DNA of 64,000 nt from Stenocarpella maydis (GCA_002270565.1 NQMI01000004.1:620001-684000), one strand, 5' to 3'. Positions 22,978 through 35,825 are shown, counted from the first letter of the stretch. Notes: a model not told the origin generated them from the letters alone. Made by a program: numbers and translations.

Positions 22978-23208
22978 CTAGCAAGTACCGTTTGCGCAGC
23001 AAGGCGGGCCGTCGCAGTGGTTTTCATCGCAAAACTACAATCCAATATTGAAGTTAGTCATCTGCTCTCTCAATTCGAACCATGGCGATGGAGATAAGTT
23101 TGGGACACACACGCATTCGCGACGTATGATCCGATCCTCCATCATGTTCTCTGGCACCGCCGCTGCGAGAGCAACAAGGCAAGCAATGACGATAGTGAAA
23201 CCACGCAT
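22978..23208 (-). CDS. Small secreted cysteine-rich peptide, two exons
   Basis: Not recognised as a named family. Exon 1 is 23208-23113, intron 23112-23035 (78 nt, GTGTGT...TTGTAG, with the canonical branch site GACTAAC about 18 nt before the acceptor) and exon 2 is 23034-22978. The splice is phase 0 and gives 50 aa. Residues 1 to about 19 form a clear signal peptide (basic start, then ITIV/ACLVALAAA-type core). Next comes a short acidic pro-region ending in the dibasic pair RR (29-30), a likely Kex2 site. The last 20 residues hold six cysteines spaced C-x-C-x4-C-x4-C-C-x4-C and no other hydrophobic core. This suits a disulphide-rich secreted peptide of the effector or antimicrobial type; the role is inference. 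Without splicing the frame would stop at the TAG of the intron acceptor. The gene is 305 bp from a retroelement end. Confidence 0.68.
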
Positions 23209-25406
23209 CTTGAAAATGTTCTTGATCCTATGCTAAAGCGTTGTTGCGATGGCTCGATCAACGAATTGATATTGATTTCAGAATATTTTTTGTAATTAAC
23301 AGCACAGCTCGGAAAGAAGTTGATGAGGGTGTGAAATGGAGCAAGTGGATGCTACACCCCGCGGTGCACACAAATGCAAGGCACGTATAGCGTTACTTAT
23401 AATTTACTAGATTTACCCTGGCTGACATGACTGATTGATTCCATTTGTGTGGTGATCGTCGACTGAGATGCTGGTTCCAAACACCAAATCCCATGTTCCT
23501 CCGGGTCGGACCACCGTCGGGGCCGTTGCCAAGTGTTTCTTGTCAACCGTGGCCTCGGGCCTGCCACAAAAAGTCAGCAACCCCGGACCACCAAAAACGA
23601 CCTCATGAATATGCGTATTACGGTCCTCTCTGAGACCCTGCCAGAAACCGGAGACCGAGGCCGTGGAGCGGTCGGTAGTTCCACATTGCTGCAAGGAGGT
23701 GGCACAGCAGGCCCCGAGACAACACACATGGTGTGCCACTGACCTGAAGCATAGGAAAAAAAATAACATGTGAAATGTACTGAAGATGCGCCTTGACTGA
23801 AAGCTATCGTCCCGACGAGCTTCAGGAATATGCAGGTTGGAAAGGTCCCGGTTTCATCCAAGAGGCCAGCCGTACTCAAGCTTGACCTCTCCTCTGGCGC
23901 ATCCTGTAAAGCCTGTGAAGACCAGTTCATGTCCCATAAATTTAGGACGGGTTACTGTGATCCGATGCGAGAGATACAAGGAATCTCGAGCAGCTTCACA
24001 TTGTTGTGGTCACAAAAATATTGTCCCGGCGGATATGATTACAACATAGTCAAGCTTCTCAGGTGACTTCAAACGCATGGCGTTCCGAAGACCAGAGAGA
24101 GCAAATATATTTTCTTTTTGATGGCTTTATTTGATACGCTAATCTCGGGCAGTCCAGAATTGGCCCAATATCCGTAGATTAACCTAGCACTCACCTGCGC
24201 ATGGAAACTTTGAGCTCCCCTTAGATGTCTCCGTTGTCTCCATTGGGCTGAGGTTGAGCCGGAGGTTGAGCCGGAGGCTGCGGCTCGGGGGACGGAGCCC
24301 CACTCCGACGCTCACGGTCATCGTCTTCTGCCATGTTAGAAAGGCTGATATGCTGCTAATCTGTGATGTTCTTGTCCTTTAGATACAGGGTTTATTTTGT
24401 AATGCTGTGAATAAAGAAGGTCAGAGAAGGTATCGGATGAGGCGGGCTTATGTATTATCCAGTGACACCAATATCACCATGAGGAGACACAATGCCATTG
24501 TACCTACAGACGGTAAAGATCAAACGCGAATGGCCATGGCTTCATATAGTCAGAGACGTGGCTAACAACCCACGTTGTAGAGGTGCCATGGCTTCAATGA
24601 TCACCGATGGCCCGCTCAACGAAAGACATACAAAGAAGCGTTGTCCATTCCTCTGGTGATACTAGCATAGATTGAAAGCCTAACCGGCCTCTAACGGTCT
24701 CTTCAACAATCATTGTGTTCACCCCTCAGCAGTCGTGGTTTCCCGCATGTGTTCGGAATCAACACGTGCGGTCTTGTTTGGACGACCTGGGTAGCTGTGG
24801 ACATCGGCTTCGTTCATGCTGAATCCTCCATATACCTACCGGCTCTGCTCTGCTCTGCGCTGCTCCGCTCCGCTCTCATATCCTCATCAATTCCTATGTG
24901 CTTTATCGCTCCCAACACCGTCATAAAACAGACCACGGCTTCATGGCCGTATGTGACAGGCATATAGATATAGCAGAGGGATGTTCACAAATACTAGTTT
25001 AACGGCATGCCGGGACGCTGAGCCTCGGCTCGGGCAACCGGGCGAAAATCGGCGGAGGGAAAGCTGCATAAGCCTGTTGATCGGTGTCATCAATTTGCTT
25101 TTGAAAAGCACAGCCAAGCTGGTCACCTCCTTGTCAACCGACGACTTCTTCCCACTCCTTCATGCCCTACCCGCACTCCCCATCCTCTTCCCTCCTCGCA
25201 AAGTGCGGCACGACCATAGCCTGCGTGCTCCGCTCCGTGCCGCTCTGGGTCGTCGTGGTCGCCGTGCTGCTCTTTGGCCTCGCGCGGCGCCGTGCCAGCC
25301 AGCTCGTCAGAACGTATAGACACTCCCCTGCCCTGCAGGAACCGTGATCACAGGCGCGAATACCTACAACCACTCTGTACGCCAGGGTGGAACCCGCGCT
25401 GCCGAG
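23209..25406. other. Intergenic, 2.2 kb
   Basis: It begins with the promoter of the leftward Cys-rich peptide gene and ends with the leader of the thioesterase gene. Two overlapping - strand frames of 118 codons (23413-23769 and 23574-23930) and a + strand frame of 78 codons (23830-24066) are open, but none shows a recognisable domain. A 37-codon frame at 24221-24334 is listed separately. A 61-codon frame at 25162-25347 has a hydrophobic stretch and probably lies in the thioesterase leader. Confidence 0.45.
24221..24334 (-). CDS. Possible 37-residue acidic/proline-rich micro-ORF
   Basis: ATG at 24334, stop TAA at 24221-24223. The product starts with an acidic stretch (AEDDDRER), then has two copies of PPAQ and ends NGDNGDI. 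No signal peptide or domain is visible. The composition is more biased than a random frame. It may be a small gene, a first exon, or chance. Confidence 0.2.
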   Translation of the reverse strand: MAEDDDRERRSGAPSPEPQPPAQPPAQPQPNGDNGDI

Positions 25407-26532
25407 ATGGCATCAGCAAACGCGTTGGGCTTCCTCCTGCCGCTCGGCGTGGGCGCCGCCGGCGTAGTCGGCGTCTCACTGCTGCACGTCGACCTCAAGA
25501 CGATAGTGACCAACTTTGTCACTGGGCCGGGGCGCACAAGTCGCCTTCTCCTTGCCTTCTTCGTGGTGACAAACTGGAAGAACATGCCATTCGCGTGGAC
25601 CGTGAGGCGCCTTGTTCCCCTCCCACAAAATCCACATGACATACATGGCCGCTGACAGCTCTTTGGCCCCAAAATAGTACCGAGTCTGGGCGGCCATCAT
25701 ACGGAACTACCTCCCCTTCCTGCAACCCCCTTCCCGGGCGCCGCGGATGCTCTTCCACTACTCCATCACCTCCACCTACAACTCCCTCCTCGAGACAGAC
25801 TACAACCTGCACAAGTCCAACTCGACCTACTTCGCCGACCTAGACATCGCGCGCACCCAGTGCGTCACGCACCTGCTCCGCGACGGCCTCAAGACCATCT
25901 CCGCCAACGCGAGGACGAGGGCCGTCGTCACCCCGGACGGCACCGTGGCCAGGGGCGGCATGGCCATCGGGCTGGGCGGCGTCTTCTGCTCCTTCAGGAA
26001 GGAGGTCGCGCCCCTCCAGGGGTACGAGACGTGGACGCGGGTCCTGAGCTGGGACCGCAAGTGGCTGTACCTCGTGACCCACTTCGTCGTCAAGGGCAAG
26101 GTGAGGCCGACCGCGTGGGACGGCGGGTCCGAGTCGTGGTTTGGCCCGCTGCGGCGGCGGTCGCCCGGGCGGGCCTCCCCGGCAGAGGGCGAGACGCAGG
26201 ACTTCCAAAAGTATGTGATTGCCACGGCGGTCAGCAAGTATGTCTTCAAGGTGGGGCGGTTTACCACCCACCCGAGCATCCTCATGGAACACAGCGGCCT
26301 GCTGCCCGAGCGGCCCGGCGGCTGGAGGAGCGGCGCCCATGAGGTTGGCGACGAGGGCCAGGATGTTGGTGTTGCCGATCTCGGCGCGGATGAGGTATGG
26401 GGCTGGAAGAGGGTGGAGGCGCAGAGGCGCGAGGGCATGAAGTTTGCCGACAAGTTTGCGGCGCTGGATGGTGTTCATGGGTTGTTTGATGGGGGAGAGG
26501 ACGGTGCCTTGGGACGCTTTTACCCCGGCTGA
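25407..26532 (+). CDS. THEM6-like thioesterase-fold protein (fungal 'capsule polysaccharide biosynthesis' annotation)
   Basis: Exons 25407-25601 and 25678-26532 (76-nt intron, GTGAGG...ATAG, phase 0) give 349 aa. Residues 5-25 form a membrane helix. The linker carries the conserved GPGRTSRLLLA and NWKNMPF blocks. The hotdog-fold part begins with SITSTYNSLLETDYNLHKSN and STYFADLDIART, the signature of the 4HBT_2/THEM6 group. It continues through WDRKWLYLVTHFV to the conserved VSKYVFKVGR and SGLLPERPGGW blocks. Members are predicted membrane-anchored acyl-CoA thioesterase-like proteins. The alternative name, capsule polysaccharide biosynthesis protein, is an old database label without support here. 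An in-frame ATG at 25344 is possible, but 25407 gives the N-terminus usual for the family. The gene converges on the CFEM gene. Confidence 0.9.
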
Positions 26533-26923
26533 GTACGGCCTTTCTTATCCTTACGGTTCCTGGCTTAGACCAAGGCCTTTTATAGATGGCTACTGGGTAG
26601 GGGCAAGACATATCGGACGGGACGTGTCACATGGATATAGACGGCAGGATGAGACTAGACGGCCAAGCCGAGCCCTCGTGTGACTTGAACGTCAGAAGCA
26701 GACAGCCATGTTTTCTCTCCAGGGCCCTGTCCAGTAGGGCCCGACCCCTTTGGTATATTGTCCACGCAATGTTCTCAACCCAGTCATACCCATTGGTCAT
26801 AAACTCGAGTTCCCATGAGGTGTACCTGCCTCCAAAACAACAGAGGTCTTTTGAAAGATTTTGAATACAAGAGTGGGCGTGAGAACACGCCCAATGGATC
26901 AACGCGTGGCTCTGTAAACCTAT
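26533..26923. other. Intergenic between convergent genes
   Basis: Holds the 3' UTRs of the thioesterase (+) and CFEM (-) genes. Nothing else is seen. Confidence 0.6.
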
Positions 26924-27446
26924 TTACATGGCCATGAGGCCAGCAATGCCGGCGATGACGGCCATACCGAGGCCGTAAAGCTCCGGGCGAGACCCAGCGC
27001 TCGAGCCGGCGGCGCCGGTGGAGGAAGCAGAGGCAGACGAAGCGCTGCCGGAACCGGTGGCCGAGGCACTGGCACCAGAGGGCGAGGCCGAGGTGCTGCT
27101 GTTACCATCTTGGACGGCCTCACAGATCTGCTGGGAGACGGTTTGGGTCTCTGGCGGGAATGTTAGCGGCACTGTAAGCGGTCACACCAGAGTGTGAGGA
27201 GGACGTACTGGCAATATCATTAGTGTTGCACGAGCTCGCCAGGCAAGAGGTGGCATTGGTGACGATGACATCCTGCTTGCTGCACTGGCAGGCATAGTCC
27301 ACCGCCTCGCAGCCAGCAGCGGTAGCTCCAGCGAGGAGGCAGGTCAGGCTGCAGGACGGCAGCTGGGTGACGAGTGAGGCAACGTCAGAAGACTGGGCAG
27401 CAACCAGGCCGAGGACGGTGGACAGGACGAGGGCCTTGGACTGCAT
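26924..27446 (-). CDS. CFEM-domain protein with predicted GPI anchor
   Basis: Exons 27446-27209 and 27150-26924 (58-nt intron, GTACGT...CCAG, phase 1) give 154 aa. Residues 1-17 are a signal peptide. The CFEM domain follows with its eight cysteines at 32, 36, 46, 53, 55, 68, 73 and 89, including the LPSCSLTC opening and the CQC pair. After it comes a Ser/Ala/Gly-rich stalk of about 45 residues and a hydrophobic tail with a small-residue cleavage site, the pattern of a GPI-anchored wall or membrane protein. CFEM proteins take up haem in yeasts and act in adhesion, signalling or infection in moulds. The Asp usually required for haem binding sits in the EAVDYAC block and is present. Which role applies here cannot be told. 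Confidence 0.93.
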
Positions 27447-27922
27447 CTTGAAAGTATGGGTCGTAGAGGGAGCTACAGCTGGGTCGGGTCTGGGTGTCCG
27501 GATGGTGTTTTGCGAGTGGAGCCGATGCCAAAGCTTGAAGATTGATTATGTAGTGGTATCCGAGAAGTTGGTTTTGATACCGAGCGAAGGCTGTAAAAAC
27601 AAAAATGACAGTGAATTATTGAGGAATAACAGGCTCGCCTGGACAGAGGGCCGGACCCCTTTGTGTATTTATCATTCAGGTCTAGACTTCACCAACCCAG
27701 TCAGAAAGCCAATATAAAAGTGGGTGATGTGAATGGATACTCCTGAACCAAACCCATGTCTCCTCCGGGGAGTACGAACAGGATCGCCTGTCGACTGGGT
27801 GCGTCTGTGACGTCGGGAAGCGATTTGACTTGGTCTTGGGCAAGGTGCCAGCACGGACTATACCATAGGCCATGTCAAAGCGATCGAGCGACTGCGCAAC
27901 GATAATCACGGTTTTCCACTCT

Positions 27923-27973
27923 CTAGCAGCCAGCTAGCAGCCAGCTAGCAGCCAGCTAGCAGCCAGCTAGCAG
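27923..27973. repeat. 11-bp tandem repeat, 4.6 copies
   Basis: Unit CTAGCAGCCAG repeated at 27923, 27934, 27945 and 27956 with a final partial copy. Copies are identical. Located in the upstream region of the CFEM gene. Confidence 0.95.
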
Positions 27974-29537
27974 ATGCACCAGGTCCGCGAACCAAAAATG
28001 ATATCGGCGCCTCTCATTAGCTCGCCAGGAGAGCCCATGGTGCCGGCACAGGACCCGTGCACCGTGCTGCTGCTATTGTCATCCATGCCCGAGCCGCCGC
28101 ACAAGAGGAGATTACCTTGGGGACACTGGTATACGCCTCGACCCAGGCTGGGAGCTTGACTTGAAGACCCGCAGGAAAGAAGGTTGTTGAAGAAAATTAA
28201 CATTGAAACAGCCAATCTGCCATCCCTGGTGGCCTGCCAATAGCGTTCAACCAATGGTTACTCCGGTCAGGGGTAAAGGGGACCCGTTGCCTTGGTCCCC
28301 AGCGATTGGGGCCACCCGAGAAAAGGTGACGGATGGCGGGCTCGTCCCGCTGACCCACCTCGAAATCGACTGGCAGTTCTGGGAAGCTCGTGTCTTGCAG
28401 GGCTGGACCCAGATAGTTTTGAGTGCTGAAACGTCGCCGGATGGTTCCGTACCCAGAAGCTTTCCTCGTTGCTGCTTCAGAGCTCTTGGTCGCAAGGCGA
28501 GAAGCTGGTAATGCTGAGTTGGGTCAGATATGGATGTGACAGAAGAGATCTTCGCATAATCAATGCCGAGCGGGGGACAAGAAAGCCTGGGGTCCCGGTT
28601 CTGGTATATACTCCATACACTGCCCGCGCATGGATGTGAGCAGTGAGCGATAAAGCAGTGGTTGAGCACACGCCTAGGACGGCTCTCGTGATGGTCGGAA
28701 ATTTGGCATGGGGAACAAGAATGAACCGGGCACCACGGTGAGCACATGGTAAACGTCAAATAGTCGCACTTGGTATATCCAGAGAGCGGGGACAAGTCTC
28801 TGTACTCCGTAGTCGATCTTAGTCATGAGGAGCCTGGAAGAGATCGCGGTCTGGTATTGTTGGGGCGTTGAGCTCGCAACCTGGAGCCTTACTAGGCTGT
28901 TGGATTGGCCAGGCGGGGGCTCCTAGGCATAGCGACGACCCGGTCTGGTAATGGCCCCAGACGCTCTGTGTTCATCTTCATAAAGCTTGTCCAGGCCAGG
29001 GGGGATTCCAATAGTCTCGCCTCACGGATCAATCGTTGGTTCCTGCTCAAAATCGTCGCCGGCCGCGGGCTCGCTTCACTCACTGTTGGCCGGTGACGAT
29101 GGGAAATGTGTCATCATCAGGAGCCTGAGCCGGCTCGAGATAGGTCTGGTCCCCTTTACTCACCCGACTGTGGCTGTCAAGACACATGCGTTGAAGGAAG
29201 CCAGTTGTTAGCGCTGCGTTTGGAAGTAGACAAGCAGATGGCCATGCCCGGCTGATGATGATGTGGGTTGGTAGAAAGAGCTGGACTGTGGTGGCCCAGC
29301 CGAGCCTGGCTGGGCAAATTGCCTGCCCCGCTTTCCAGGGTTGAACGCTGCTCCCGAGGGCGTCATCGCGGGGCACTTTGCTGTCCGGGCAGCTCCACGG
29401 TCCGTCCGGCTTCTTTTTCTCGTTCGATTTGGGCCTCCCCGGAGTACCCGCCCACTCATTTTCCGATCGGCAATAAATCGCCGCAGCCCGTCGTCGATCC
29501 TCAACCTTTGTATCCGCCCTGCTTTCACTCACTGCCA

Positions 29538-29546
29538 GACGACGAA

Positions 29547-29597
<51 letters not shown>

Positions 29598-29610
29598 GAC
29601 GAGGACGAGG
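29538..29610. repeat. (GAC)n trinucleotide repeat in a 5' leader
   Basis: About 24 GAC/ACG units with a few GAG interruptions end 26 bp before the phosphatase start codon, so the run should be in its 5' UTR. In one frame it would code poly-Asp, but that frame is not the phosphatase frame. Confidence 0.9.
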
Positions 29611-29635
29611 AGGCTTCAGACCAACCACCGCGACC

Positions 29636-30355
29636 ATGCACGAACGTAAGCCGCAGCCCATCTCGGTCCTATTCGTCTGCCTCGGCAACATCTGCCGGTC
29701 GACAATGGCCGAGGGGATCTTCCAGAGCCTGGCAAAGAAGCCTGCGTACCAAGGCCGCATCAAGAAGATCGACAGCTGTGGCACAGGTGCATACCATGTC
29801 GGCGAGGGGCCAGACGATCGAACCATGGCAACCTTGGAAGAGCACGGCATCACAGATTACGTCCACAGGGCGCGCAAGGTAAGATGGAGATGGCTGGTGT
29901 CGTGCGTGTTGGGTGTGAGACACTGGCTGAACCCCAAAATAGTTCAACTTGAAAGACTTGGACAACTTCGACTATGTCTTCGCCATGGACCGAAACAACC
30001 TCAGCGACCTCCAGCGGATGCACAAGAACAAGCCCGAGGCCAGGGCCAAGATCATGCTGTTTGGAGAGTACTCGGGCACCGGCAAGGCAGAAGTCGTACA
30101 GGTAAGCAGCTTCTGGAGTCATTTTTAACCCGCCTTGGAATAAGAAATCCCCTCCCGGAGCCCATGTCTCCAATGCCATGGCCACGCTGTGTTTTAATGA
30201 AACTCCTTGCATGGTACTTTGAAAGCTGACTCTCAATGCTGCAGGACCCGTGGTACGGACCTCTGGACGGCTTTGAGACGACATACAACCAGTGCCTGAG
30301 GTTCACCAAGAACTTCTTGAAAGAGGTCTTCCCAGACGTCACGCCGGAGGAGTGA
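29636..30355 (+). CDS. Low-molecular-weight protein tyrosine phosphatase
   Basis: Removes phosphate from phosphotyrosine in cytosolic proteins (Ltp1/Stp1 type). Exons 29636-29878, 29943-30101 and 30245-30355, all phase 0, give 170 aa, close to the family length. The catalytic loop CLGNICRS is at residues 15-22 with nucleophile Cys15 and Arg21. The general acid is the Asp of DPWYG (135-139), split from exon 2 exactly at the intron. Conserved IDSCGTGAYHVGEGPDDRT and FDYVFAMDRNNL blocks are intact. The start is the first ATG after the GAC repeat and has the context CGACCATGC. No operon-like neighbour; role in fungi is little defined. Confidence 0.95.
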
Positions 30356-32105
30356 TGGGCGGCTAATACGAATTGAAGGCGGAGGAGATGCTTGTCGCAC
30401 ACTTGTTTTGACTTACCACCATTGCATATTTGGAGCCACGGCGTTGCTAGTCCTTGGTTGCGGTGCATCGCGATGACATAGCACCCCAAGTTTGATACCA
30501 CGGAAGAGGCGTTAGATCAATCCCAGAGCCTATTGAAGCAGCTTGACCCGCCCTGTCGCAAGGGGCAAAGGGGGGGGGGAGAGAAGTCGATTGGGCTGCG
30601 GTTTCTCACCAATCGGGCGTGCGAAATGGTGACTTGTATTCTGGAGGGATGGGGCTACTCGGTCGACATTCAGCCCTATCACCCATTAGTACCTTGCGTA
30701 CAGCCCCCAATCGGCGTCCTGGCAGTCCAGGTGCCAAGGCAGTTGAGGGGAGCCACTTGAGCGTGCAAGGAAGGAGTCCCGTCTGATGGGCCGGGTCGCA
30801 TCTAGCTTACATGTATTGTTGTATTTGTATACATGCAGCATAAGCCTTATTATTAGGAAGAAAAACGTCTCCCTGCTCGTTCCTGCCGGCTCCCGCTGAG
30901 CCCCCGAGCAGGATGAGTGAGAATGAGGCTGTGCGAGGTGTTGAGAATTTCCATTGTCAAGCGCTGCCAGTTCGGCAATCGCTGGCTGCACTGGCGGTGA
31001 TGGAGGAATATGTTTTCATGGCCGTGACCGGCACATACACATGTAGGTGCTGCGGTGAGAGTTGTGGACATCGTCATGGAGGCTGAATAGACCCCTCCTG
31101 AGCGACGGCTTTCGTTTCTGCAGTGCTGGGTGCCCGTGTTGGCTAAACAGTTGCTGGGTGGGACGGCAAAAGAGAGCAGAAGATAGCCAGCAGCAAGCAG
31201 CTAATATTGGATGTTGTCGCGCGGTTACGCGGGCGGCCAGAGACTTGGGTCCAGCCTAGACCGGTCCTGGCCGTACCAAGGTCAACGGTTCAAAGCTTTC
31301 AGCAACTACACTAGAGTACCTAAGAAGAGCATTTGAGGTAAGAAGAGGGTGGGGCGCGCGGCTCCTTGCAGTGGAGGGGAGTGGGCGTGAGCGAGGGCTC
31401 AGCCAACAGGGCCAGGGTCTCTGGGCAGTCCCGCTTGCCATGGCAGGTCTTGGGTCAACGGCCTTGGGGCCTTGTGGTCCTGGTTGCCCTCCTTCGTCGC
31501 CATTGAAGTCCCGCAATCTGCACCGCAGCAATTGTGGACCGGGCACAGCAAATGCGAGAATCTGACTGCCACTCCTGCAGCTGCACCAGCGACAGACAGA
31601 CAGACAGACAGACAGTCAGTCAGTCAGTCACTTCTTCACTCATGTTATATTAGAAGGGACACCTCTCTCAGACGCTCCACCAACTCTCTTGTCCCGACCG
31701 TTGGAAGCCTGCCACCATCTCTTGCCTCCCTCCCTCTGACGTGGACCCGAGCTGCCCAATGTGAGCTGCCCCTCCTCTCCTCCCCTCGGCTGCGCCACAC
31801 CGTCGGCCCCCTTGGAGGCGACGTCTTGTTCCCCCACACATCGACAGCTCTTTCTGACGAGGCTCTCCATTAGTCACAGGTCATCTTCCCACGCACGCAG
31901 ACTTGCCGTCTCGACTCAATAGAAGAAGCTGTCTCAGCCGGTCCGCCTTTGTCTGCCCGTCTAGACCATCCTTTCATCCGTCTTGTACCTTGTCTCCGGC
32001 GCATCTCGCCACCACAGGGCTTAGGCACGCACATCAAGCCTGACGAGGCCTGTCGCAGAGTACCAAGACTACGCATACAAGCACATCTACCAAATAGCCG
32101 TCAAG
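30356..32105. other. Intergenic, 1.75 kb, with MAP kinase promoter/leader
   Basis: No gene recognised. Contains a G run at 30571-30579 and a (GACA)n-(GTCA)n block at 31591-31630. The CT-rich stretch from about 31650 to 32105 has the look of the long 5' UTR usual for fungal MAP kinase genes and could hold an intron. Confidence 0.5.
31591..31630. repeat. (GACA)6-(GTCA)4 microsatellite
   Basis: Two tetranucleotide arrays side by side, the second nearly the reverse complement in type of the first (GACA against GTCA shifted). They could pair only weakly. Located about 480 bp upstream of the MAP kinase start. Confidence 0.9.
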
Positions 32106-33698
<1,593 letters not shown>

Positions 33699-34025
33699 AG
33701 TCTCTGCTCGATGGACCCAGAACAAGCCGACCTGTGGACCAGGTCCTACCGGTACCTGTTATCGCAGAGCGACAGAAGCAGTGAGGCCCACAGAAGAAAA
33801 GAGCACAGCGAGGAGGTGATGGACTGCGTGGTCGAGGACCTAAGCCCGGCGCAGCAGGACGAGTACTGGCTGCGGGTGCAGAAGAGGCTGGAGGCGGTCA
33901 GGCGGGTGCTGGAGAAGCAGTCAGGCGCCAGTGCGCTCAACACCGCTGTCTCTTCCCTAGGAGGTGCCGAGGCAAGAGGTGGCAGGTGCCTCTACGAAAA
34001 GCGCAAGGGGGTATATAGAGAGTGA
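33699..34025 (+). other. In-frame 108-codon extension after the MAP kinase stop
   Basis: The reading frame of the kinase stays open for 108 sense codons after its TAG (33696-33698), to a TGA at 34023-34025. The first ATG in it is at 33711 and would give 104 aa. The product is charged and predicted helical (SPAQQDEYWLRVQKRLEAVR), unlike a typical UTR translation. It could be a small separate coding sequence, a stop-readthrough extension, or chance in GC-rich DNA. I recognise no domain. Confidence 0.3.
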
Positions 34026-34935
34026 GGCAAGCAGGCAGACGATACAGTGGGCCGGCTGGTAAGTGAGCAGGCGGGTGGAGGAGGCGGGCAGGTTCGCCGT
34101 CTCTGTCCAACTCTTCCTGGATAACAGATATTTTTTCTCATAGCATAGTACCATCAACGTCATTTCTTGAATGACATGACATCCCTGACGCCGGCTGCCA
34201 AGGTGCCCATTTGTGATTGTGAGCGTCAGCCCGACGTGCCCAAAGGGTGAATGAACGCAGTGGATTCGAGTAGGAGACTCGAGCGTCATATCTCGAGCTG
34301 GCGTAAGAAACCCGTTGGATGCTAAAAGTTTCCGAGTAAGGGGTCCCAACGGGAGGCGGTTAAGCCCACTATAGTATATACAAGACCCTTTCCCCTTGTC
34401 GTTATTAGCTCGTGTGATCGACGAAACGGCCCCGCCGGCCATGGCCCGTGGACGCGGCACCCAAGATCGTGAAACGATCTGTCGTATTTCTTCCCGTGCC
34501 CTATTACCGATACCGACATTGTAAACAACACACTGAAAGGCAATGAACGACGACACTTGTCATTTTTTTTTTTTAAAAAAAAAGAGTTATGATTATTACC
34601 ACCTAATCATATGCAAGTCTCATTACACATGAGTATTCATTATATATATATGGTAGGTAGCAGCGCAATGACACTTCTAACCCCATGTTCCGGGCCATGG
34701 AGGAGGACGACCTTGCGGTTCCGGCTGAGCCAAGTTATAGAAACCCCCCAGCAACCTCGAGTCCTTTTTCTCTTTTTGCCCAGTGGGCTCTCCTTCGATT
34801 CCGTGCTCTGCCAAAACAGAGGGGGGGTATATGCGATCGAAAGAAAACGTGAAAGAATATGTACGAAAAAAGCACAAAAAAAAAGACCAGCCAAACACCA
34901 TCCACCTCGAGTCACAAGTTGATGTACCCTGCATC
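34026..34935. other. Intergenic between convergent genes
   Basis: 3' flanks of the kinase and DUF3455 genes. A T run followed by an A run (34563-34583) could form a hairpin or mark a poly(A)-related site. A TA run lies near 34641. No gene seen. Confidence 0.5.
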
Positions 34936-35825
34936 TCATGCGCTATAGAACCAATACTGAGCGGTATATGGTACGCTGAAGGCCTCGCCTGGGCTGCTCG
35001 CGCCGCTCACCGAGCATGGCTGCGCGGCGCCACCTGCCGTGACCACGCGGTACACCTCGGCCAGGTTCTTGCTCAGGCCGCGGCCGTTGTCTCCCAGCTG
35101 AAGCCAGTCCACGGCACCCGTGTCGAGCAGGCCCTTGTCCGCGTCCGTGGGGGCCTTGACACTTCCGGTCTTGGCGCCGCTGAAAAAGAGGCCGGCCGGG
35201 TCCGCAGCACCGGCGAGGTTAAAGGTAGGGCTGGACTTGGAGTCGAAATAGTGAACCCCCAGCCACTTGGCCCTGATGCCCTGGCTGTCTAGGGCGAGAT
35301 CAGGGATGGGGTAGGGGAATGGGTTGCTCGCGTCAGCTTGGTATGCTGATTCGGCCAGTGGCTTGGTGGCGCTGGTGCTGACTGTAGGAACGCCGGCGGC
35401 TGGGTTGACGAGGTTGAGAGGGATGGACTGCTCCCAGAGCAAGGTAGAGGACATCTTGCCGAAGACATCGGCGTTCAAGCCGGTGACAGGCGTGCCGGGG
35501 TAGAGCGGTGTTATGTCGTAGAGGACAGCCAGAGCACCCGTGGCCGTGGGTGTTGCGTTGGCAGTTGCACAAGTGTAGTTTTGAATGCCGTGGCCGATGG
35601 CAACATACTTCACCGAGAGGCTTTCGCCGGGAGCAGGGAGGTCAGTTGCTACCCTTGTGTTAGCGGCCTGGGATTTGGTGGTCACGGATTGGTTGACTAC
35701 TTACATCCCGTGCTTGGGAGAGTGACAGAAACTGCTGGATCCCGACTGCACCGCTTCTGGTGTGGAGCAGCAACAGCTGCTGTGGCGATTGACGCAACGA
35801 CAATTGCGCTTTTGGAGAACAGCAT
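34936..35825 (-). CDS. Secreted DUF3455 protein
   Basis: Exons 35825-35705 and 35648-34936, with a 56-nt intron (GTAAGT...GGTAG, branch GCTAAC), give 277 aa. Residues 1-20 are a signal peptide; HQKR at 22-25 is a possible Kex2 site. The body carries the DUF3455 blocks: LPAPGESLSVKYVAIGHGIQNY, a LYDITPLYP segment, HYFDSKSSPTFNL and a final VDWLQLGDNGRGLSKNLAEVYRVVTAGG. Databases often label this family 'malate dehydrogenase' without biochemical reason; the function is unknown. The upstream region has an 18-20 nt T run (about 35883-35900). Confidence 0.9.

Larger units (their letters stand above)
27447..29635. other. Intergenic, 2.2 kb
   Basis: Promoter of the CFEM gene at one end, leader of the phosphatase gene at the other. 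It holds an 11-bp tandem repeat (27923-27973), one TACTCCGTA copy (28803-28811) and a long GAC repeat (29538-29610). A 182-codon - strand frame at 28247-28795 is open but shows no domain or intron pattern, so I do not call it. Confidence 0.5.

Noticed and set aside
23413..23930. Two overlapping 118-codon - strand frames as secreted proteins
   Set aside because: The hydrophobic start of the first is followed by sequence without domain or consistent Cys pattern, and the two overlap in different phases. Evidence is too weak.
25162..25347. 61-codon hydrophobic frame upstream of the thioesterase as an extra N-terminal exon
   Set aside because: No splice pair joins it in frame to the conserved N-terminus, and the gene has its own normal start at 25407.
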